Notes under the pieces: model-generated
The model's input: the letters and a program-made list of their open reading frames with translations, nothing else
Database searches by the model: none
Told to the model about the DNA's origin: nothing
Assembly: GCF_001870735.1 (NCBI RefSeq)
Contig: NZ_MORL01000012.1
Span: 93,908-157,907 of the forward strand
DNA: 64,000 nt
Direction: 5' to 3'
Origin: Arsenicibacter rosenii
GTDB lineage: Bacteria > Bacteroidota > Bacteroidia > Cytophagales > Spirosomataceae
Translations under genes and position numbers: made by a program
Part shown: piece after piece, positions 18,505 to 27,075 of the stretch
Position numbering within the stretch: position 1 is the first letter of the stretch
How the letters are laid out: every line of letters begins with the position of its first letter

Positions 18505-19191
18505 ATGAAATCTAAGCATTTTGTCAGCCTTTCGGTGGCTGCCAGTTTTGCCGTGCTGGCTACAACCGGTTTATTAATTTATTTCGGTCAGGGCAATCAC
18601 ATTATCGATCATACCCATGCCTGGATGGGTATTTTGTTTTTCAGCGGCGCTGTTTTTCATATCACCAACAACTGGGCTTCTATAAAGGGGTATTCAATCA
18701 ACCGGAAAGGGGGCGGGCTTAAGCGGGAGCTGATCATTCCGGTGCTGGTTGTAGCTCTGTTTACGACCGGTATTGCCGCCGACTGGCCGGTGTTCAAAGA
18801 TCTGGCTAATGCCGGTAAAAAGCTGTTCGGGCCGAAGCGGAAGGAGCGGGGCCTCTCACAGGCCGCTGCCGATTCCATTGCCCGGAAAGTGACCGCTGAT
18901 TTCCAGAAAGCCATGACGGCCGGAGATACCGCCTCGCTTGCCAGGCTGCTGACAGACAAAGCGCTGGTGAATACCGGCGACAGCACATTTAAAACAAAGG
19001 CCGATGTGCTGGCACTGCCTGCCGCCACCGGAACCGCGGCCGTACAGGTTGACCAGGCCACAATGGTGGACGAAAAAGTAATTGTATCAGCAGGCACCGT
19101 GAGTGCCGGGGCCGGTAAAAAGCCATTTACCGGCGTACTGAACGAAGCCGGCGGAAGCTGGAAAATTGCTGCCTGGCAGGTGTCGCAGTAG
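18505..19191 (+). CDS. DUF4405-type membrane protein with C-terminal NTF2-like domain
   Basis: A 228-residue protein. The N-terminal third has two or three membrane helices with conserved histidines (HFVSL, DHTHAWMGILFF, AVFHITNNW), the pattern of DUF4405, a small cytochrome-b-like membrane domain. A third helix (ELIIPVLVVALFTTGIAA) follows. The last 110 residues look like a SnoaL/NTF2 cone (ADSIARKVTADFQKAMTAGDTASLARLLTDKALVNTGDSTFKT cannot be quoted in full but shows this pattern) facing the periplasm. Haem or metal binding by the histidines is plausible but unproven. It is monocistronic and ends at a shared bidirectional terminator. Confidence 0.75.
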   Translation: MKSKHFVSLSVAASFAVLATTGLLIYFGQGNHIIDHTHAWMGILFFSGAVFHITNNWASIKGYSINRKGGGLKRELIIPVLVVALFTTGIAADWPVFKDLANAGKKLFGPKRKERGLSQAAADSIARKVTADFQKAMTAGDTASLARLLTDKALVNTGDSTFKTKADVLALPAATGTAAVQVDQATMVDEKVIVSAGTVSAGAGKKPFTGVLNEAGGSWKIAAWQVSQ

Positions 19192-19215
19192 GTATAAGTG
19201 TAATTCATGGATCTG

Positions 19216-19241
19216 AAGCATGCCGGGCGACCGGCATGCTT
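19216..19241. terminator. Bidirectional terminator between convergent genes
   Basis: AAGCATGCCGG at 19216-19226 pairs with CCGGCATGCTT at 19231-19241 around GCGA. It lies between the convergent DUF4405 and nucleosidase genes, and TTTGTT follows on the plus strand. Confidence 0.75.
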
Positions 19242-19243
19242 TG

Positions 19244-20071
19244 TTATAACCCCTTCACAATCGCCATGACCAGATTCGCGGAGTTGGCTGCGGCAACGCT
19301 CAGGAAAGCGTACATATCGCGGCGGGCGTTGCTGTTGGCTTTGTCGCTCATGCTCCGGATCACCAGACACGGCACATGCAACTGATGACAGACCTGCGCC
19401 ACGGCCGCTCCCTCCATTTCTGTCGCGTCGGCCTGAAAGTCGGTACGCAGCCGGTTAACCAGCTCTTCAGAAGCCACAAACTGATCACCCGTAACAACGG
19501 TCCCTGTCATTACCGACGGGGGGCGCGAAGCACCGGGAATCGGGGCAAAGGCCATCGACCGGGCTACGGCCTGCGCCCTGAGCAGCAGGATGGAGTCGGC
19601 GGGGAAATACGCCGGATTCAGTTGCCGGTTGATGGGGTTCCGTGTCCGGAAGTTGGGTTGCTGGTCGGCCGTTAAGGTGCGGTAGTCGTAATAGCCGGTC
19701 TGTCGCGAAATAACCAGATCGCCGGGCTGTAACGATGGATGGAGGCCACCCGCAATACCCGTAAATAGCACCGACGTGGGGTGGAAATAGGTTAGCAGCA
19801 GGGTGGTGGTCATAGCGGCATTCACCTTGCCGACTCCCGTTTCGGCAACCACCACCTGCTTCCCGCCCAGGTCGCCTGTTGTGAAGCGTATGCCTTCGAT
19901 TTCGCGTATTACCGGTGAATGCAGGGATTCAATCACCAGTTTTACCTCCGCATCAAATGCACCCAGCAAGCCTATAACGGGGGCGGCCTTTCCGGTAGGT
20001 TGGGCCTTGCTTTCCGGAGCGCTGGTGAGCGTAACCAGAACAATACTGAGAACGGATAAGAATCGGCGCAT
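19244..20071 (-). CDS. Exported MTA/SAH nucleosidase-like (PNP/UDP phosphorylase superfamily) protein
   Basis: About 275 residues. The fold is that of 5'-methylthioadenosine/S-adenosylhomocysteine nucleosidase: VIGLLGAFDAEVKLV start, TGVGKVNAAMTTTLLL, LFTGIAGGLHPSLQPGDLVI, a ribose-binding ATEMEGAAVAQVC and the catalytic Asp region RSMSDKAN. Unlike the cytoplasmic enzyme, it carries a clear signal peptide (MRRFLSVLSIVLVTLTSAPESKAQ spans about 24 residues; its core is LSVLSIVLVTLTS), so it should act in the periplasm or outside. The start was placed at MRRFLS, nine codons inside the open frame. Substrate is a purine nucleoside or deoxynucleoside by family, otherwise unknown. Confidence 0.8.
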   Translation of the reverse strand: MRRFLSVLSIVLVTLTSAPESKAQPTGKAAPVIGLLGAFDAEVKLVIESLHSPVIREIEGIRFTTGDLGGKQVVVAETGVGKVNAAMTTTLLLTYFHPTSVLFTGIAGGLHPSLQPGDLVISRQTGYYDYRTLTADQQPNFRTRNPINRQLNPAYFPADSILLLRAQAVARSMAFAPIPGASRPPSVMTGTVVTGDQFVASEELVNRLRTDFQADATEMEGAAVAQVCHQLHVPCLVIRSMSDKANSNARRDMYAFLSVAAANSANLVMAIVKGL

Positions 20072-20214
20072 AGCAGGTTGATAAAGTTGAATAGACATCA
20101 GAACCGGACCACTAAAATAGGATTCTTAACAAAGCCGGACAACCCGGGTTGAAGAAAGATGACGTTTCAGGAGAATCGTCGGGTTTGGCAAGAACGTATT
20201 AACAACAGAAAACC

Positions 20215-20682
20215 ATGCATACGAACAACAGTCTGGTAAGAGAGGTCGGAACGGCCATCGGAGTCGGGGTACTGGCGGGCCTGGCCGGCACACTGGCAAT
20301 GACCGTTTCGCAAATGATCGAAATGAAGCTGACCGAACGGAAGCCAAGCACAGTACCGGCCGATGCTGTCGCAAAGGTGCTTGATGTGAAACCGACCAAT
20401 AAGCAACAGAAAGAAAAAGTATCTCAGGAAGTACACTATACCTACGGCACCACCTGGGGAATTCCGCGCGGACTGCTGACGCTGGCAGGCCTGAAGGGCT
20501 GGGAAGCGACACTGGCGCATTTTGTTGCTGTTTGGGGGACCGAACAGATCATGCTTCCGAACCTGAAACTGGCTCCCCCTATAAACGAAGAAGAGCCTCA
20601 GGCCATTGCGACCGACGCTCTTCATCATGCGGTATATGCCATTGCGACCGGGCTCGTCTACGATGCCATCGATCAGAGCTAG
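20215..20682 (+). CDS. Hypothetical membrane protein
   Basis: A 155-residue protein I cannot name with confidence. A Gly/Ala-rich hydrophobic helix lies at residues 12-33 (GVLAGLAGTLAMTVSQMIEM), then a Lys/Glu-rich soluble part, an amphipathic YGTTWGIPRGLLTLAGL segment, and a C-terminal hydrophobic helix (DALHHAVYAIATGLVYDAI). The layout resembles DUF1440-like membrane proteins, which is only a guess. It reads divergently from the nucleosidase gene and ends with a 4-base overlap of its stop with that of the convergent ABC exporter gene. Confidence 0.6.
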   Translation: MHTNNSLVREVGTAIGVGVLAGLAGTLAMTVSQMIEMKLTERKPSTVPADAVAKVLDVKPTNKQQKEKVSQEVHYTYGTTWGIPRGLLTLAGLKGWEATLAHFVAVWGTEQIMLPNLKLAPPINEEEPQAIATDALHHAVYAIATGLVYDAIDQS

Positions 20683-22499
20683 GCCATTTCCTTATATTGC
20701 ATCCGGTAAAGGTTGGCATAAAATCCTTCGTGTTGCAGCAGTTCCTCGTGGGTGCCCTGCTCCATGATCCGGCCTTTGTCGACGACAATAATATTATGGG
20801 CTTTCTGAATGGTCGACAGCCGGTGAGCAATCACAATGGCTGTCCGGCCTTTCATGAGTTTACCGATTGCTTCCTGAATCAGTTCTTCCGTCTCGGTGTC
20901 AACCGATGAGGTAGCTTCGTCGAGTACGATGATTTTCGGATCCTGCACCATGGCCCGGACAAAGGAAATCAGCTGACGCTGGCCGACAGACAGAGTCGCT
21001 CCGCGTTCCATAACGTTATAGTCGTATCCACCCGGCAGGCGCTCAATGAAGTCATGTACGCCGACAAGCTTAGCGGCCTCGATCATTTTTTCACGGCTGA
21101 TGCTCTTGTCGCCGAGCGTAATGTTGTTTTCAATCGTATCCGAAAACAGAAACACATCCTGTAACACCACCCCGATATTCCGGCGCAGCGATCCGAGTTC
21201 GTACTCATGCAGATCAACGCCATCGACGGTAATATGGCCCTGGTTGATGTCGTAAAAACGGCTCAGCAGGTTTATAATCGATGATTTACCGGCTCCGGTT
21301 GCGCCGACAAACGCGACCGTGTCCCCTTCGTTTACGGTAAACGAAATATCCCGCAATACATAGTTTTCATCGTTGTAGGCAAACCATACCTTGTCGAACG
21401 TGACGTTGCCCCGCAGATGGTCCGGCACATACGACCCGTTGTTGACAGTATAATCGTTGCTGTCGAGCAAGGTCAGAATACGGTCGGTACTGACAATGCC
21501 CATTTGCAGGGTATTAAAGCGGTCGGCCAGCATCCGGATCGGGCGGAAAAACAGGTTGATAAACATCACAAAGGCCGTGACGGTCCCGAACGTTACCTGC
21601 TCATTCAGGATTTCCCGCGCCCCGTACCAGACCACCAGCCCGGTACCGGCAGCCGACAGAATATCGGCGACGGGAAAGTAAATCGAGTAATACCAGATAG
21701 ACCGGATATTGGCTTTACGATGCTCGTTGTTGATGGCCCGGAATTTCTCCGCTTCGATTTTTTCACTACTGAAAATCTGGACAATACTCATGCCCGTAAT
21801 GTGCTCCTGTACAAAGGAGTTAAGATTAGAGACCGCCGCCCGGACTTCGTTAAACGAGTCCTTAATTTTCTCCTTGAACACGTAGGTGCTGAAGAGCATC
21901 AGCGGAACCATCGACAGACTGATAGTGGCCAGCCGCCAGTCGGTCCAGAACATAACGCCGATAATCAGCACGAGCTGCAGAATATCACCTGCCACAGCTG
22001 CCATGCCTTCGCTGAATACGTCGGCCAGGGTTTCAATGTCTGAAATAGTACGGGTTACTAACCGGCCAATGGGCGTGTTGTCAAAAAATTTAAGACGAAG
22101 GCTTAATATTTTGCGATACAGCTGAATCCGGATGTCGCGGATGATATGCTGGCCTAGCCAGCCCGACATGTACGTGCTCGAAAACTGTACAATCGCCGAC
22201 AAAACCAGCACGGCCACCATGATCAGCAGCATGCGGGTAAGACCGGCATAGTCACCGGCGACTACCTCGTTATCAATCGTATAGCGAATGAGTAACGGAG
22301 TCAGCGGTGACAGACAGGCCCCCAGCAGAATCACAAAAACAAGTAAATAAAACTGGCGCTGATAAGGCCGTATAAATGCGTATAAACGTCTTAGGGTAAC
22401 GAGATCAAAAATTTGACCACTCTTTTTTTCTTCGTTCACGGGCAGCAGGTAGAGGTCGATTCGGAAGGGTAACAGCAATTTTTGCGGAAAAGTTACCAA
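20679..22499 (-). CDS. ABC exporter, fused membrane and ATPase domains (MsbA/LmrA type)
   Basis: A 606-residue half-transporter that would work as a dimer. Six membrane helices (residues about 45-340) are followed by the ATPase: Walker A VGATGAGKSSI, Q-loop VVLQDVFLF, signature ATLSVGQRQLISF (Val replaces the usual first Gly of LSGGQ), Walker B IIVLDEATSSVD and switch IAHRLSTI. The family exports lipids, drugs or peptides; the substrate is not predictable. The first 20 residues are atypical, and a GTG start at 22439 (VNEEKKSGQIF) would match the usual N-terminus better. It lies 48 bases downstream of the monooxygenase gene on the same strand. Confidence 0.9.
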   Translation of the reverse strand: MVTFPQKLLLPFRIDLYLLPVNEEKKSGQIFDLVTLRRLYAFIRPYQRQFYLLVFVILLGACLSPLTPLLIRYTIDNEVVAGDYAGLTRMLLIMVAVLVLSAIVQFSSTYMSGWLGQHIIRDIRIQLYRKILSLRLKFFDNTPIGRLVTRTISDIETLADVFSEGMAAVAGDILQLVLIIGVMFWTDWRLATISLSMVPLMLFSTYVFKEKIKDSFNEVRAAVSNLNSFVQEHITGMSIVQIFSSEKIEAEKFRAINNEHRKANIRSIWYYSIYFPVADILSAAGTGLVVWYGAREILNEQVTFGTVTAFVMFINLFFRPIRMLADRFNTLQMGIVSTDRILTLLDSNDYTVNNGSYVPDHLRGNVTFDKVWFAYNDENYVLRDISFTVNEGDTVAFVGATGAGKSSIINLLSRFYDINQGHITVDGVDLHEYELGSLRRNIGVVLQDVFLFSDTIENNITLGDKSISREKMIEAAKLVGVHDFIERLPGGYDYNVMERGATLSVGQRQLISFVRAMVQDPKIIVLDEATSSVDTETEELIQEAIGKLMKGRTAIVIAHRLSTIQKAHNIIVVDKGRIMEQGTHEELLQHEGFYANLYRMQYKEMA

Positions 22500-22547
22500 T
22501 ACTCCCGATAGCCGGGCTGATTTAACTGGTAATGGCCCGTCAACGGC

Positions 22548-23720
22548 TTACGGCCGGGGGGCTTTGGCGGATGTCATCAGGTGCTTGATGATTTTTTCTG
22601 AATCCAGCCGTACCCCGCGCAGGATGCCGGTCAGGGGAGTCGCAAAGCCCAGAAAACAGAGTCCCGCCAGCGCGGGCGTATCAAACCATAACTGACGGGC
22701 ATAGCCTTTTTCGTTCAGCACCTGCGCCGATAAATCGTCGCCGAGCAGCGTTTGCAGGCCCGGGCGATAGCCGGTAGCCAGAATGATGGCGTCGAACGGG
22801 AGTTCGCTGCCGTCGGTAAAGGTAACAGACTCGCGGTTAATCTGCTGCACACCCGGTTTTACGCCGATATGGCCGGCCTTAATGGCGTCTACCGTACCAA
22901 TGTCGATAACCGGAATTTTGCCCAGCTTCCGGATCTGGTAAGAAGGCGGGTAGGGCGGTTTTTGCAGCCCGTAGGCCGACAGATCGCCGACGCCGAGCCG
23001 TTGTGAAAGCCCCGATGCCAGGTCGTAGAGCCAGTCGGGGAACTGGCTCAGAAAGATCGCCGTGGGCTGGGCAGGACGCCCGTAGGTATCCCGTTTAACG
23101 ATGTTCAGCGGGCTCCGGACCGAGATAACCGGACGGGCACCGTATTCGTATAAATCCAGGGCCAGTTCGGTGCCGGTATTCCCCATACCTACCACCAGCA
23201 CGTTCTCGTCGCGGAACGGGGAGCCGTTGCGGTAATCGCGGCTGTGCCAGATAATGCCCCGGAAATTAGTTTGACCGGGCAGTTCCGGCTGATTAGGTAC
23301 GCGGTTATATCCCGTGGCCACAATTACCTGCCGGGCCAGAAACGTATCGGTGCCGGTCTGCACCCGCCATTGTCCGTCGGCTTGTCGGCGGATCTGCTGC
23401 ACCTGCTGATTAAAAAGCGGAGCAATCCCGAAATGAGCGGCATAATCTTCCAGGTAATCGACCACATCCAGCCGCGAGGGATAAGTCGGGGTATCGTCGG
23501 GAAACGGAAAATGGGGGAGGCCCGAATGCTCCTTTACCGTATGCAGGTGCAACCGGTCGTAATGTGTCCGCCACGAGAAGCCGATGTGTTCCGAGGCTTC
23601 GATGATGGTAAAAGGCTGTTTGTGATGGGCCAGCTGCCCGGCCATCGCTAATCCGGCCGGGCCTGCCCCGATAATCAGTGTGTCACAATATACTGGTTGA
23701 TCAGTCAAGGTCTGACTCAT
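22548..23720 (-). CDS. Flavin-containing monooxygenase (YUCCA/BVMO-like)
   Basis: A 390-residue flavoprotein monooxygenase. The FAD motif is LIIGAGPAGLAMAGQL near residue 15, the FMO-type fingerprint is FRGIIWHSRDYRN, and the NADPH motif is VLVVGMGNTGTELAL. A terminal ILATGYRPG motif is present. The family inserts oxygen into N-, S- or carbonyl-containing substrates; the physiological substrate here is unknown. Its start codon overlaps the stop of the upstream DUF2147 gene by 4 bases (ATGA arrangement), which implies translational coupling. Confidence 0.9.
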   Translation of the reverse strand: MSQTLTDQPVYCDTLIIGAGPAGLAMAGQLAHHKQPFTIIEASEHIGFSWRTHYDRLHLHTVKEHSGLPHFPFPDDTPTYPSRLDVVDYLEDYAAHFGIAPLFNQQVQQIRRQADGQWRVQTGTDTFLARQVIVATGYNRVPNQPELPGQTNFRGIIWHSRDYRNGSPFRDENVLVVGMGNTGTELALDLYEYGARPVISVRSPLNIVKRDTYGRPAQPTAIFLSQFPDWLYDLASGLSQRLGVGDLSAYGLQKPPYPPSYQIRKLGKIPVIDIGTVDAIKAGHIGVKPGVQQINRESVTFTDGSELPFDAIILATGYRPGLQTLLGDDLSAQVLNEKGYARQLWFDTPALAGLCFLGFATPLTGILRGVRLDSEKIIKHLMTSAKAPRP

Positions 23721-24166
23721 TTTACCCGTGTCCAGGTTTGTGTTTTTCCAATCAGTGATATACCGACAAAGCCGCGGACATCGAGCGTATTCGCGTCTTT
23801 GAGCGTTAACTTACACGAATAGGTCTTGCCATCTTCGGGATTGTAGATTTTACCTTCATCCCATACATTTCCGCCGTCGTATTCAAAGTTAGTTAAATTT
23901 ACCAGACCCAGAACCGGACGGTTGTGGTTGGCTGCATTTTCGTTTTTTACGTCTGTTTTAGGCTTGCCGGTTGCGGGATCGTTGGGCTCTTTCAGCCAGA
24001 CAATCTTACCGAAATATTTGTCCCCTTGTTTATAGAGCTGGATATGCCCCTTTTTAGTACCGTTGAGCCATGTGCCGACAATGGCGTCGGGATTGCTTTG
24101 TGCGTGTGCAGAAAAGATGCCTACGAAAAATACCAGTACGACTACCCAAAAGGTTTGTTTCAGCAT
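23717..24166 (-). CDS. DUF2147 exported protein
   Basis: A 149-residue secreted protein. A signal peptide (VVVLVFFVGIFSAHAQ) leads into the DUF2147 domain: IVGTWLNGTKKGHIQLYKQG, YFGKIVWLKEPNDP, a NLTNFEYDGGNVWDEGKIYNP-like block and LDVRGFVGISLIGKTQTWTRV. The domain is a lipocalin-like beta barrel of unknown function, common in Bacteroidota and Proteobacteria. Although the frame stays open 110 codons further upstream, the signal peptide fixes the start at 24166. It is coupled by ATGA overlap to the monooxygenase gene and divergent from the thioesterase gene. Confidence 0.9.
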   Translation of the reverse strand: MLKQTFWVVVLVFFVGIFSAHAQSNPDAIVGTWLNGTKKGHIQLYKQGDKYFGKIVWLKEPNDPATGKPKTDVKNENAANHNRPVLGLVNLTNFEYDGGNVWDEGKIYNPEDGKTYSCKLTLKDANTLDVRGFVGISLIGKTQTWTRVK

Positions 24167-24280
24167 AGAAATTATGGTTTTTAGTTGAAAGTATTGAACT
24201 AACGCAAATATCTGGAAGCAGATTACATTGATAAATACTTTTCGCTCAATTTTGTTAAACGAATAAACAACAATAACCTC

Positions 24281-24796
24281 ATGTTTAAACGCGATCCTTA
24301 TAAAAGCTACCCCACCGAAACCGAGTCCCGTATGATCATCCGGTTTCAGGATTGTGACCCGCTTCAGCACCTGAATAATGCCAAATACTTTGATTATTAC
24401 TTCAATGCACGGGAAGACCAGGTGGCCAAACTCTATGATTTTAACCCGGGACAGATGTTCCGGGAGTTTAAAACCAGCTGGGTAGTGTATCAGCATCAGA
24501 TTGCCTACATCCGCCCGGCACAGGTGAGCGAATGGGTACGGGTTATGTCACGGCTTATCTTCTATGATACCGACACAACCGTAACCGAATACTATATGAC
24601 CGATGATTCGAAGACGCAGCTGAAAAATGTGTTGTGGGTAACCTCAAAATACATCAGTGTGGAAACCGGCAAGCGTATTCCCCATCATCCGGCGGTGATG
24701 GAGCTTCTGGAAGTCACACAGGTCCCGCACCTGAACTTTCAGGAACTCAACTTCAATGACCGCATCCGGGATATTAAAAACCGACTATCACTGTGA
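24281..24796 (+). CDS. Acyl-CoA thioesterase, 4HBT hotdog family
   Basis: A 171-residue single hotdog-fold protein. The signature RFQDCDPLQHLNNAKYFDYY contains the catalytic Asp and the NN motif of 4-hydroxybenzoyl-CoA thioesterase-like enzymes. The central helix and SWVVYQHQIAYIRPAQVSEW strand are also typical. The expected role is hydrolysis of an acyl-CoA in the cytoplasm. The divergent gap upstream contains a near-match promoter (TACTTTTC at about 24237). The low-complexity repeat array starts at its stop codon. Confidence 0.85.
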   Translation: MFKRDPYKSYPTETESRMIIRFQDCDPLQHLNNAKYFDYYFNAREDQVAKLYDFNPGQMFREFKTSWVVYQHQIAYIRPAQVSEWVRVMSRLIFYDTDTTVTEYYMTDDSKTQLKNVLWVTSKYISVETGKRIPHHPAVMELLEVTQVPHLNFQELNFNDRIRDIKNRLSL

Positions 24797-25060
24797 TTGA
24801 ATGACGGACTATGATTAGCATGATTGAATGATGGACTATGATTAGTATGGTTGAATGACGGACTATGATTGAATGATGGACTATGATTAGTATGGTTGAA
24901 GGACGGACTATGATTAGTATGATTAAAGGATGAACTATGATTGCTTCGATTGAATGATTAAGCTCAAAAAAAACTCAATCACATAATTTTAAAAATCATA
25001 GTCCGTCATTTAATCATGCTAATCATAGTCAATCATAGTCAATCATAGTCAAACATAGTC
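24794..25060. repeat. Degenerate 27-bp tandem array with inverted downstream arm
   Basis: From 24794 to about 24959 six imperfect copies of a unit of about 27 bases occur, each containing a GACTATGATTA core; the fourth is shortened. From about 24994 to 25060 the complement (TAATCATAGTC and AATCATAGTC repeats) follows, so the whole stretch can fold into a long imperfect stem-loop. It fills the gap between convergent thioesterase and dehydratase genes and may serve as a terminator. It is not a CRISPR: units are contiguous with no spacers. Confidence 0.8.
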
Positions 25061-25061
25061 T

Positions 25062-26822
25062 TTAGTGACTGTCCCGTTTCACCACCGAGCCTGACGAGCC
25101 TTTCAGGAAGTCGAGGTCGGCGCCTTCGTGGGCCTGGGTGACGTGGCGGATATACATACCGACATACCCACGGTTGTAGCCAAGGTCAATCGGTTTGAAG
25201 TGTACCAGACGGGCGGCCAGGTCCTGATCGGAGACGTGCAGGTGCAGCAGCCGTTGTTCTACATCCAGCGTGATCAGGTCGCCGTTTTGTACGAGGGCCA
25301 GATTGCCGCCCACCGCCGATTCAGGCGATACGTGCAGCACCACCGTACCGAAGCCTGTGCCGCTCATCCGGCCGTCCGAAATCCGTACCATGTCGTGTAC
25401 GCCCTGCGCCAGAATCTTTTTCGGCAGGGTCATATTGCCTACTTCGGGCATGCCGGGATAGCCTTTCGGGCCAACGTTTTTCAGCACCAGCACACAGGTC
25501 GGGTCAACGTCCAGATCAGGGTCGTCGATGCGGGCTTTGTAGTCGTCAATATTTTCGAAAACAACCGCGCGGCCGGTGTGCTTCATGAGCGCAGGGGTGG
25601 CGGCCGACGGCTTCAATACGGCCCCGTTCGGGCAAAGATTCCCTTTCAGCACCGCAATCCCTGATTCGGGCTTAAACGGCTCATCGACTGACGCAATGAC
25701 TTCGCGGTCATAGCAGGCTGCTTTTTCGCAGTTCTGGCCAATAGTTTTGCCGTTGGCTGTAATGGCTTCGTTATGCAGCACACCCCGCAGCTCGCGGATG
25801 ATGGCCGGCAGGCCACCGGCATAAAACAGGTCTTCGACAAAGTGTTCGCCTGACGGCTGCAGGTTGGCCAGTAAGGGAATATTGGCCGACAGCCGGTCGA
25901 AATCATCGATGCTGAGGTCAACACCGATCCGGCCAGCGATAGCCAGCAGGTGAATGATAAAGTTGGTTGAACCGCCCAGGGCTGCGTTGACCATGATGGC
26001 GTTTTCGAACGCTTCCCGTGTCAGAATATCCGACGGTTTCAGGTCTTTGCGTACCATCTCGACAATCTGCATACCGGCCATGTGGGCCATTACTTTCCGG
26101 CGCGAGTCGGCCGCCGGAATTGTGGCGTTGTCGGGTAAGGCCAGCCCCAGGGATTCGGCCATGGCGGCCATTGTAGAAGCGGTGCCCATCACGGCGCAGT
26201 GTCCCTGACTACGGGCCATGCATGCTTCGGCTGTGACAAACTCTTCCTGCGACATGGCTCCCGTCTTAAAATCCTCGGCGAAGCGCCACAGATCACTCGT
26301 GCCAATCTTGCGCCCCTGGTAGCGGCCGGCCAGCATCGGTCCGCCCGACAGGACAATACTCGGAATATCTACGCTACAGGCACCCATGATGAGCGATGGC
26401 GTTGTTTTGTCGCAGCCACACATCAGCACAACCCCGTCGAGGGAGTTGGCCCGCAGGCTTTCTTCAACATCCATACTCGCCAGGTTCCGGAACAGCATGG
26501 CCGTTGGTTTGATCTGGCATTCGCCCAGCGACATCACCGGAAACTCCAGCGGAAAACCACCGGCCTCCCAGATCCCCCGCTTAACGGCTTCGGCCAGTTC
26601 GCGGAAGTGAGCGTTGCACGGCGTCAGTTCCGACCAGGTATTACAAATACCGATGACCGGTTTTTCACCCGTGAATAAGTGATGGGGGAAGCCCTGATTT
26701 TTCATCCAGGCGCGGTAAATAAAGCCGTCCTTGCCGGTGCGGCCGAACCATTCCTGGGAGCGGAGTTTAGGATTTTGTGAAGAAGCGTCGGTGGTTGACT
26801 CGTTTTTGTCAGTCGTATCCAT
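25062..26822 (-). CDS. IlvD/Edd-family sugar-acid dehydratase (pentonate/arabinonate type)
   Basis: A 586-residue Fe-S dehydratase. Three likely cluster Cys are C69 (TPCNAHF), C137 (CGCDKT) and C209 (GHCAVMGTASTM); the active-site Ser lies in RISDGRMSGTGFGT. The opening RSQEWFGRTGKDGFIYRAWM is found in L-arabinonate and related sugar-acid dehydratases rather than in the isoleucine/valine enzyme. Expected reaction: removal of water from a sugar acid to give a 2-keto-3-deoxy acid. No other pathway gene is adjacent; an SDR and a UxaA-family dehydratase lie 5 kb away. The substrate is inferred only to class level. Confidence 0.85.
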   Translation of the reverse strand: MDTTDKNESTTDASSQNPKLRSQEWFGRTGKDGFIYRAWMKNQGFPHHLFTGEKPVIGICNTWSELTPCNAHFRELAEAVKRGIWEAGGFPLEFPVMSLGECQIKPTAMLFRNLASMDVEESLRANSLDGVVLMCGCDKTTPSLIMGACSVDIPSIVLSGGPMLAGRYQGRKIGTSDLWRFAEDFKTGAMSQEEFVTAEACMARSQGHCAVMGTASTMAAMAESLGLALPDNATIPAADSRRKVMAHMAGMQIVEMVRKDLKPSDILTREAFENAIMVNAALGGSTNFIIHLLAIAGRIGVDLSIDDFDRLSANIPLLANLQPSGEHFVEDLFYAGGLPAIIRELRGVLHNEAITANGKTIGQNCEKAACYDREVIASVDEPFKPESGIAVLKGNLCPNGAVLKPSAATPALMKHTGRAVVFENIDDYKARIDDPDLDVDPTCVLVLKNVGPKGYPGMPEVGNMTLPKKILAQGVHDMVRISDGRMSGTGFGTVVLHVSPESAVGGNLALVQNGDLITLDVEQRLLHLHVSDQDLAARLVHFKPIDLGYNRGYVGMYIRHVTQAHEGADLDFLKGSSGSVVKRDSH

Positions 26823-27003
26823 TCGGTAATAAGATCAGTAAGCGCGTTCTGTATAGCTATCAAAGAACGTACCGCGTTGAACTTACCCGGCGCGGGGAGA
26901 TTATTAAGCGCAATAGTATAGCTAACAGCCTTTTTATGCTGCCTCTTTTTCCTACGATAGAATAGTAGAGCTTTAGCTATAAGTCGAAAAAAAATTAATC
27001 GAC

Positions 27004-27047
27004 ACAGGTATTCCGGGTAGATTTTATCATGCACCCGGAATACCTGT
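27004..27047 (-). terminator. Perfect 15-bp hairpin downstream of the helicase gene
   Basis: Bases 27004-27018 (ACAGGTATTCCGGGT) pair perfectly with 27033-27047 around a 14-base loop. It lies 29 bases after the DEAD-box helicase stop on the minus strand. No clear T-run follows, so efficiency is uncertain. The rest of the gap to the dehydratase start (26823-27003) is A/T rich with no gene seen. Confidence 0.6.
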
Positions 27048-27075
27048 AATTCACCCAAAGCGCCTTGAGTGATGA

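Noticed and set aside
24794..25060. CRISPR array
   Set aside because: Repeats are contiguous and degenerate with no unique spacers, and no cas gene is near.
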